55,699 nucleotides of DNA from Haplosporangium gracile (Eukaryota; Mortierellomycota; Mortierellomycetes; Mortierellales; Mortierellaceae), in NCBI GenBank assembly GCA_015499985.1, contig JAAAUF010000167.1:1-55699 (forward strand), given 5' to 3'. Each line of letters begins with the position of its first letter. Within the stretch, counting starts at the first letter, position 1. Positions 48,218-55,699 of this stretch are shown in pieces. Both the position numbers and the translations under genes were made by a program. The notes under the pieces were generated by a model. It worked only from the letters and a program-made list of their open reading frames with translations, ran no database searches and was not told the origin of the DNA.

Positions 48218-51200
48218 CTACTTCTGCTCCTTGGATGATACTGCATCTTTGCCTACAACAACAGCAGTGGGAACAGCACCAGAGCTCAAAACCTCATCCA
48301 CCTCCTCATCCTCATCCTCACGCACCTCTCCTTCCTCCATCTCTGTATCGTCATCTTGCGCAGGTACAGGAGCGGCTGCAGCAGCAACAGGCTTGGCAAC
48401 TGCAGAAACAGTCATAGATCCAGAAATGGGTGGCCTGGCGGGTGAAACGGGCCGTGTGTTTCTATTGTTGTTGTTGCTGTCGCTATTGCCTTGGTGAGCA
48501 GCACCGCGGTCCTTCTTGTCATTTGTCTGTTGTCCAGATGACTGCTGCTGCTGAGCTTCGTCGTTCGTCAATGTAGGCTGCTCAACGGAGGTCATTGCCT
48601 CATCGCCCTCCCTGCGCGCGCTCGAGGCGCCCTCACCCTCTGCACGAGACTTTGTGGATGACCGCTCCTGATGATCAAAAACTGCCGACGAATCCATACT
48701 CTGAACGTGAGAGGCGCTAACTGGTCCTCCCCTATCATCATCATTCGGCCCGCGATGTTGTGGCTCGGAACGCTCCTCAGGCCGTCCTTGACCCTGACCT
48801 TGCTGTTTTGAGTAAGAGCCAGGTTGAGGCGTAGAACTCTGCTCGCGTCCGCTGTCGCGTTGGCTGTGTGATCCGGGTGCAGATGGCCGCTCCTTGGTGT
48901 CCTGTGTCACATGTGGGCCTGTGTTTCCAGTTAATGCAGACTCGGGCTCCTCCATATCATAGTCATCGTCCTCAGCACGTGCACGATGGCGAGAAGTGCC
49001 GTTGGAGCCACCTCCACCATATCCCTTCCCGCTGAGAGACACCAACGAAGCCGCAATGTCATCCTGATCTCGCTGCTCCATAGGTCGAACATCCGCCGTT
49101 CGGCTGTCTTGAGGAGCTTGTCCCTGAGTCTCATGCTCTGAGCCGCTGCCTCTGCGTCTTTCTTGCTCCTCGTAAGCCATACCTTGCTCTCTGGGGTCTC
49201 GTCTCTGGTAGTCGAGGTAGCTACCAGGGACAAGAGAGCTATTGCTAGAGCGTTGCTGTTGTTGATGTTGAGAACTTCGCTCTTTTGGTGGTTCATAATC
49301 TGGAGCATTTGGTGGGTAACCTGGTCGGAGTCCCTGGCCACGATTGGCATTGGCATGCTGCTGCTGCTGTTGCTGCATCATCTCCTTAGATCGATCATCC
49401 GATGGGTGGCGGTCATGCTGCGCCCAGTGCTCTTCAGGTTGCTGAGATCCTTGTTGAGGGAAGCCTGCTCCTGGAGATGGGATGGGTCTGCGCTCGTCCC
49501 TTGGAGGCGTTGGGGCGAGGGAATGAGGATATGAAGGATGACGAGGTACATGCTGGCCCTCTTCCATGCTATTTGGTCGCATGTATTCTCCAGAGCGTTG
49601 ACGTTGGTGTTGGTAAACTTGAAGATGTTCTTGTCTCATTCTCGCACCCTCTTCCTGTCGATCGTATCCTAGAGGAGGACCAGCTTGCACCATTCCGCGA
49701 AGAGGAGGAGGTCCGTGGACGTGCTGAGGTGGGTAATTGGGATCATGACCAGGCCCGCTGCCGGGAGGGGCCATGGCAGGTGATCCGTGTCTTCCATTAG
49801 GGCGTCCTTCAGGTGCAGGTGATCGAGGCGGTCCTTGAGGTGGGCGAACATGAGCTGGTACGGAAGGAGTTGCCGCATGGGGTGGGCGATCTCCTGACAT
49901 CATTTGAGGCATGGCGCCAACTGGAGTTGAAGGACGTGCTGCATTGATGCCGGGAATGTGAGGCTGCTTTTCGTCGGCCATATGTCCTGAAGGTCCTGCT
50001 CCAGGTCCTGGAAGTGGCAAGTCTCGTCCCTGACGTTCATTCATCTAAAACAAAGGATGGATGCAACAATGTTAGAAATATTGTTTACGAATCAAGTTTG
50101 CTTCAAAGGGATGACCATGTCTGCGAGATAGCAAAGTGAGGTTCATACTAGAGGAGCAGGGGGTCCTGGTTGCTGGCGTCCACTGTATCCCTGTATTCCT
50201 GTAGGAGGACCCTGGGGAGCCATGGTAGATCTCTACACACCGTGCGATAGTGTTAATTGCAATGTTCCGGTATTGTAGAGCGTAACTCATATATGAAGCA
50301 TGTCAACTGATGCTTACTTGAGCAAAGGCATGCTGTCCGTTGGGTCCTTCAGTATTGTGCGGATAACCGTTGGGATTCATCTCTCCTGGGTAAGGAGGGG
50401 TAGGACCACCTGGCTCAGAAGCGCCATGACGCAGATAAGCAAGTCGCTGCTTGATATGTGGATTCTCGGGATCCAGATCCGAGGCGCGCTGGTAGGCATC
50501 AATCGCGTCGCTGACCTGGTTGTTGCATGCTTCATAAAGGGCGCCAAGATCGAACCAGACCTCACTGATGTTGGGGTTAATCCTGATCGCCTTGCTGTAC
50601 GCATCCAACGCATCCCTGTACTGATTGATCTGGAAGTAGAGTAGACCAATCGAACACCAGAAAGTCGGATTCTTGCTGTCGCGGTAAACGGCCTGCTGGT
50701 ACGCCTCATAAGCCTTGTTATACTTTTGCTGAGCCATATAGCATCGTCCCATCAGATACCACGACTGAGCATCCGAACCGTCGGCCTCGATCGAGCGAAT
50801 TAAAAAGCTGATGGCCTGGTCCTGGTTCACAAATGCCGCGTTTTGCTGGTGATAAAGCCATCCGAGCTGCTGCAAGACCTTGGCGTGATTGGGGTTCTCG
50901 GCCAAAACACGCTCATATGCATCCTTTGCTGCCGTGTGCTATTGAAAAGCAGAAAATATATCGTGATGAATCAGCCTATTGTCTGTTGTGGACAGTAAAC
51001 AAACAGACGCGATACAACAGTGAATATGCATACCTCCTTTTGCTGCTCGTGGACATGGCCAATCTGGAACCAAATGTCGGCTTCTATGAGAGGGCGAGGT
51101 GGTGTGTGAAGGATGTATCGGAAGCACTAAAGTGAATACCAACAGGACCAGATAAATAATTAGTTACTGGACAGAGCGTAATCTCAATTTTTTTTTCAAC

Positions 51201-52529
51201 GAGTATTAACTTGTTGCTTACCTCTAGACTCTGAGCATATTTCTGTTGTCCTTTGTAAATGATACCCAGTCGGAAATAAATTTCGTTTGCCTTTTCGTAC
51301 TTGGGGTCCATACGCATGACGGCTGAAAAGGCCTCCTCTGCATGTTCGGACGAGCCATAGCGGTCGTACAGAATACCGATACCGTACCAGAGTTTCGCAT
51401 CCTACAAGGACCAAAAAAAAAAAGGCGTCGGTTCAAGATAAACATTGTATCATGTTGATGTCAATCTCAGGCTGTCCATCATAATGGTTGATGGTAATTG
51501 ATGGACTGTTGATATGGTGAGGTAGTTGATCTTTGCAGTCACCCGATGCTAATGCTATCCCGTTGTCATCAGCGATATTACTTTCCAGCACATGCTCGAT
51601 CAAACAGATACTGCGGTCTGTTTAGTGTTCCCGACTGTCCATTTCCACAATGCCCCGTTTGTCTTGATGGTCCCTGCTCAAGGTTGTATCATTTTTCCTC
51701 TTTCTCTCAAAACAATATGCCGTGTCCAGAATCTTCCTTTTGTCCCTTGACCGCTGTCTTACGCCTTTGTTGACGTTGAGCCAGGAGAAATCGAAAGAGA
51801 ACGAACCTTGGGGTTGGGAAGGTGATGGAGAGCACTCTGGTAAGCAGTGTAAGCCTTTGGGAGCTCATCCATCATCAGATAGCAGTGCCCAAGCGCGCCC
51901 CAGACTTCTCCACTGGCATTATCGAGTGCCAAGATCCTTTGAAAGTTCTCGGCTGCCTATTTTAAAAAAAAATAAAATGCATGAAAATGAGTCAGGAGAC
52001 CGTTTGTAGAAATAAAAGAGGGAAATATCCTCCGCATTGTCGTTATGAATGAAACAGGGTCCAACGCCACCCCCTCCCTCGCCTCTCTTGTTTTACGTCG
52101 ACTCGTGCAAAAAAAAGAACACGAGTTCATACAAACATTAATACTTTGTTTGTTGCAAGTGAGCCACCTAAGTACCTTGGGAAAGTTTTCACGAGACCGG
52201 TAGAGTTCAGCAATGAGGTTGAGAGCGTTGACGGACTGGTAGTTATGACGGAGGGCAGATTCGTATGAATTCATGGCTCGATCAAACTCGCCCATTGATT
52301 CTGCAAGTGACCCGATTTGCAGCCAGACCTGTTCGTCAATCACGTCGAGTCGTTGCGCAGGGGAGGCGATGTTGGGTGCTGGACCGACACCGGGCGCTGC
52401 TGCCTGAAGGCCGACTGGTCTTGTTCCTGTGGGTGTGCTAGTTTTGTTATTAGAGTTGTTGTTTCCAGTGGATGGTGGCGGACCTTGGGCCATGGTAGCA
52501 GAGGGACCTGGACCTGGACCAGCGTTCAT
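48218..52529 (-). CDS. CYC8: General transcriptional co-repressor Cyc8/Ssn6 (TPR protein)
   Basis: Seven exons: 52529-52176, 51956-51807, 51401-51222, 51126-51034, 50938-50318, 50232-50149 and 50044-48218. All introns are phase 0, and the model gives 1102 residues. Residues about 55-430 carry tandem TPR repeats, e.g. VWLQIGSLAESMGEFDRAMN, LWYGIGILYDRYG, WFQIGHVHEQQKE, NPTFWCSIGLLYFQINQYRD and EVWFDLGALYEACNNQ. These match the yeast Cyc8 repeats closely in order and wording. The C-terminal half is disordered: Pro/Gln/Arg-rich, then acidic (DDTEMEEGEVREDEDEEVDE). Cyc8 works with Tup1; it is recruited by sequence-specific factors and represses many genes. Residue 1 is the first ATG of a Pro/Gly-rich N-terminus. 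Confidence 0.94.
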
Positions 52530-52794
52530 TAGAGGTCGTTTTTGTTTTGATCAATCAATGAGAGGAAAAAAGGGGAATGCCAAGTTTGAGGGACTGTTCG
52601 AGAGAAAAGAGGAGAGGAGTTTTTAAAATAGACAAGTGAAAGTAGGCTTTCAGGGCAACGATTGTGATGTAGTTTAGGTTTGAACAGAGAAAGAAGAGAA
52701 AAGAAAGAAAAAGGGTGATGGCGAATGGAGAGAAAGTGAGCAGAGGAGAAGTGGTGGCGTTGCGATCAGAGGCAAAAGGGGAAATGGAGAGAAG

Positions 52795-52890
52795 AGGGAA
52801 GGAAGGAAGAGAGGAAGGAAGGAAGAGAGGAAGGAAGGAAGAGAGGAAGGAAGCCACAATGGCGAAAAAAAAAAAAAAAAAAAAAAAAAA
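52795..52890. repeat. Tandem 16-base purine repeat followed by a 26-A run
   Basis: About three and a half units of GAGGAAGGAAGGAAGA-type sequence (52795-52853), then AGCCACAATGGCG and 26 consecutive A (52865-52890). It lies 270-360 bases before the CYC8 start. Confidence 0.85.
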
Positions 52891-54349
52891 GGAAAGTAAA
52901 TGGCGGTAGTCAACTCAAAAAACAAAAAATAATACTTCTTACTCCTTGGAGACACCTTGGACAGCCTGTCTGTATCTCGATGTGCTATACTCTGGAATAG
53001 AAGGCTACAAATACACACCATACTATTACTACTTCATACCCGCTTGCTCCCATTTACACTGAGAATCGCTAGGAGTGGCAACTCGATCTACATTTATCTG
53101 CTCGGTTCTTTTATGGCCTTTGTATGCTATTTAAACAGGATAAAAACAGTGGAATTACAGATGGCGAGTAACAAGAGAAGAGAAATATGATTATGCAAAA
53201 ACATAATAAAAGAGAGACAGGATTGGATCAGGTCGTCACCGTTCTCTGGTCTGTATTTGATGTCGCTAATTGTGCATTGATCAACAAGCGAACAGGCGAA
53301 AGCAGGAACAGTGTCACTGCGATGGTTGTTGTGTTCTGCGTGTATTTGTTTCTTGCCTGTTTGTATGACGAATGAGCGGCACCCCTCTTTCTGTCGCTAC
53401 CGTCGATGGCATTTTTTTTTTGTAAACGTGCTAGCAGATTACAATAATGATTCGAAGCAACCTTTTTTTTTTATTCATGCAAGACGGCAGTTGGAACGGC
53501 GACAATGGACTCGTATTTTATTTTAGACTCGAAGAGAAGAAGAGGGCCCTAAATGGAGTATGTTATTACCTCATACGCACGTCTTTGGAGGGCGATTGAC
53601 TGAATAAAATTGATTCACATTTCGACGTGTTCTGTAGAACACGCGATGCAACATGAACACGCAATGACTTTTGGATTTTATTTTTTTATTTCTGATCGAG
53701 GCCTTTGTTGGTTGGTTGATATTTGGTTCTGATAGAACGTAGGCGACAATAATGATCATAAGTCGCTGTGTTGCAACGGCAGTAATGCTTCTTTTTTCTT
53801 CTCCTCACTGGCAATCGGGATCATACATAGTGAACAGTCCAAAGTCAAAGAAAGGTCTAGACAGAACACCACACATGGGCCTTTGCAGTTGTCTCCTTCT
53901 ATATAGCTACCGTCAGTCATTCATTATGTTGCACAGTACATTGTCTATGTTGTCCGCGTCGATCGTTGTTGCATTCCAACGAACTGGATTAATGCAAATG
54001 AAAACAATGTCCATCAAACAAACAATCAAGCAGGGAAGAAAAGAAACAAACACATAAGCAAATAGCGTGGCAATGGGCCGATCTTTCTTGCTGTGCTCAT
54101 TTGTACAAACGTGCTTCCTGCCATGTCTCTCTCTGAATATGTCTCTCTCTCTGTCTGTCTATCTACCTGCCTCACTTTTTCAAATCGACTGCTGTCTCTC
54201 TCACTGCCGCTTGTGTTCCCATTTGTCAACCTTGTTCTCTTTGTTCAGCTGCCGTCGGATGTTGTTTGCCGGCAAAGGAGAGAGGAAGGAAAGAGGGGGT
54301 GGAGGGAAGGAAGGGGAGGGTAGAGGGGAAAAAAGGAGGGGACAGAGAG

Positions 54350-54354
<5 letters not shown>

Positions 54355-54388
<34 letters not shown>
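54355..54388. repeat. (GA)17 microsatellite
   Basis: Uninterrupted GA dinucleotides, non-coding. Confidence 0.95.
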
Positions 54389-54391
<3 letters not shown>

Positions 54392-54902
54392 GCTCTGCCC
54401 TACTCAGAGAGAATGTGTATGCATGTCCAACCATTCATCCTTGTTCCAATGCCCCTTTTAAATGGCGATTGTTGTCCGGACTGATGTCTGCGTATTTTTT
54501 GGTTGTGGAAGTGATTTTTCCCATGAGCACTGGCGCGGGCATGGATATATGAGCACTGTGGCAGAGAGGAGGAATGAAGAGAGGGATTGGGGTGTGTGAA
54601 GCGACAGATGGGAGTAAGGAGGGCATGAAGAAGAGAAGGCGTACAAGCTGGTAAGAAGAGGCGAAGAAGAAGAATGAGAAGGAAGAAAGAGGAAGAGGAA
54701 GAAGAAGAAGAAGAAGAAGGATAGGGATGAGGAAAAGAGGAAGAGGAAGAAGAATAAGGTTGGGATGTGCAAAACACATGTGTGACAGGGAAAGAAGAAC
54801 AAAAGACAGAGAAGCAAACTTTTTTTTTTTAAAAAACCATTCTCTTTTGTTTGGTCCGTTTCTTTTTCTTCTTCCTCGTCTTTTTCTTCTTCTTCTTCTT
54901 CC

Positions 54903-54930
54903 GTCTGTCTGTCTGTCTGTCTGTCTGTCT
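54903..54930. repeat. (GTCT)7 microsatellite
   Basis: Seven GTCT units in the pyrimidine-rich region before the second MFS gene. Confidence 0.9.
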
Positions 54931-55159
54931 GTGTCTGTTTGTTTGCTCTATTTCCTTCCCTTCCTCCTGACTTCCTTCTTTCTTTCCTTCCTTCTCCTCA
55001 GGTTCAACTCTCAACCCTCATTCTTCTTCCACCTGTTCATTCGACTTGATTCATTCTTCAACTCACTCGTTTACTCATTCACTCATTCACTCAGTTTAGC
55101 CTTGCGTCTGAACAACAACTTCCTGATACCCTTCCTCGTCCCTCCTTCCAACCAAGAAA

Positions 55160-55327
55160 ATGATTGCACCATTGCCTCAGTCAGACGAACAACGGCCTCT
55201 TCTGTCGACAACAACAGCAGTAACAACAACAGCAGAAACAGGCCACAAGCGGTCTGCATGGTACAGAGCCCGCAGATCCCCCCTCGCGGTGGCCTGTGTT
55301 GTCGCCATGGCTCTCTTCACCGATATG
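55160..55327 (+). CDS. MFS transporter, first exon only (gene continues past window)
   Basis: From the ATG at 55160 the frame gives 56 residues: an acidic dileucine motif (SDEQRPLL), a Thr run, a basic stretch (KRSAWYRARRS), then the start of the first membrane segment (PLAVACVVAMALFTDM). It ends at a GTAAAC donor in phase 0. This is a typical start for multidrug-type MFS carriers, whose first helix goes on with a VYGMVVPILP-like sequence. No matching second exon is seen up to 55699, so the intron is at least 372 bases, or the exon end is wrong. The read-through to 55513 turns polar and basic and is likely intron. Confidence 0.6.
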
Positions 55328-55699
55328 GTAAACAACCACTCTTGGACCCTTTTTTCATTGATCACACTCAGCAGCCATTTCATTGAAGATACGTCTTTGA
55401 CAAGAAGAAAAAGAAGCACTCTTGCCTTGTTTCGCATACCCTATGTGAAGAGAGAGATTGGCGGGTTCTGTATGTCCAGGAACCCGAGAGAACTAATAGG
55501 AAGAAAGTGTTGAAGAGATGAGAGAGAGACTCCGAAGATTCGATGCTGTCGGACCTTTTACTTTGTGAGATCTTTTTTGTTCGTCTTCATCGTCGAGTAG
55601 AAAGCCGAGGTTACTTGTTTGGTTTCTGCAAGGAAGTGAAAAAAATGGGCGGGGAATTGGAACAAACATACTACACCCCTACACAACCAGCCAGACTGA

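Larger units (their letters stand above)
52530..55159. other. Divergent intergenic region between CYC8 and the second MFS gene
   Basis: 2.6 kb with no recognised gene. Contains the GGAAGGAAGA-type repeat and A run (52795-52890), a (GA)n tract (54355-54388), a GAA-type repeat (about 54693-54719) and a (GTCT)n tract (54903-54930). Frames here translate into simple-sequence peptides. Confidence 0.55.

Noticed and set aside
52795..52853. Regular tandem repeat considered as an array with spacers
   Set aside because: Units are contiguous simple sequence without unique spacers, in a eukaryotic genome; not a CRISPR array.
54727..55386. 219-codon plus-strand frame into the second MFS gene
   Set aside because: Starts in GAA-repeat sequence and runs in a different frame from the MFS start at 55160.

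Overview
The window is from a filamentous fungus. The evidence is spliceosomal introns with GTAAGT-type donors, a Zn(II)2Cys6 transcription factor, a GPI-type chitin deacetylase, a Cyc8/Ssn6 co-repressor and an F-box/LRR protein. The CAG/CAA-rich glutamine tracts, introns of about 85-580 nt, long spacers and repeated GNAT and F-box-like genes suggest an early-diverging lineage such as Mortierellomycota. That placement is inference; no rRNA or mitochondrial marker is present. Two 10-N assembly gaps (17377-17386, 28375-28384) each directly follow a homopolymer run.

Left part (1-12.1 kb) is accessory and gene-poor. It holds the 3' end of a piggyBac-type transposase, an intact gene for a secreted cysteine-rich protein, a decayed tandem paralogue about 2 kb away, and a roughly 410-bp foldback element with nearly identical arms. 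After it come nearly 7 kb without a convincing gene, ending in the leader of a large regulator.

Middle (12.1-35.2 kb): a 1354-aa zinc-cluster transcription factor (+) converges on a five-exon UMP/CMP kinase (-) that carries a presequence and a membrane-segment-like N-terminal extension. Then follow a 1151-aa low-complexity coiled-coil protein (-), an F-box/LRR protein (-), GNAT acetyltransferase 1 (+), ribosomal protein uL3 (-) with an intron right after the fourth coding base, GNAT acetyltransferase 2 (-), and a secreted GPI-type chitin deacetylase (-).

Right part (35.2-55.7 kb): after a 3.7-kb spacer come a three-exon MFS transporter (-), an eight-exon Rad5/HLTF-like HIRAN-SNF2-RING protein (-), GNAT acetyltransferase 3 (-) and a seven-exon Cyc8/Ssn6 TPR co-repressor (-). 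The first exon of a second MFS transporter (+) runs into the window edge. I rebuilt all multi-exon genes by hand from splice sites, phase and protein continuity; every joined model stays in frame to one stop.

The genes do not form a pathway: they mix housekeeping (uL3, UMP kinase), regulation (zinc-cluster factor, Cyc8, F-box), DNA-damage tolerance (Rad5-like), cell wall (chitin deacetylase) and transport. The most unusual items are the foldback element, the duplicated and decaying secreted-protein gene, the dispersed GNAT paralogues with a 54-nt identical block, and the N-terminally extended UMP kinase. I did not find a clearly new multi-gene system.
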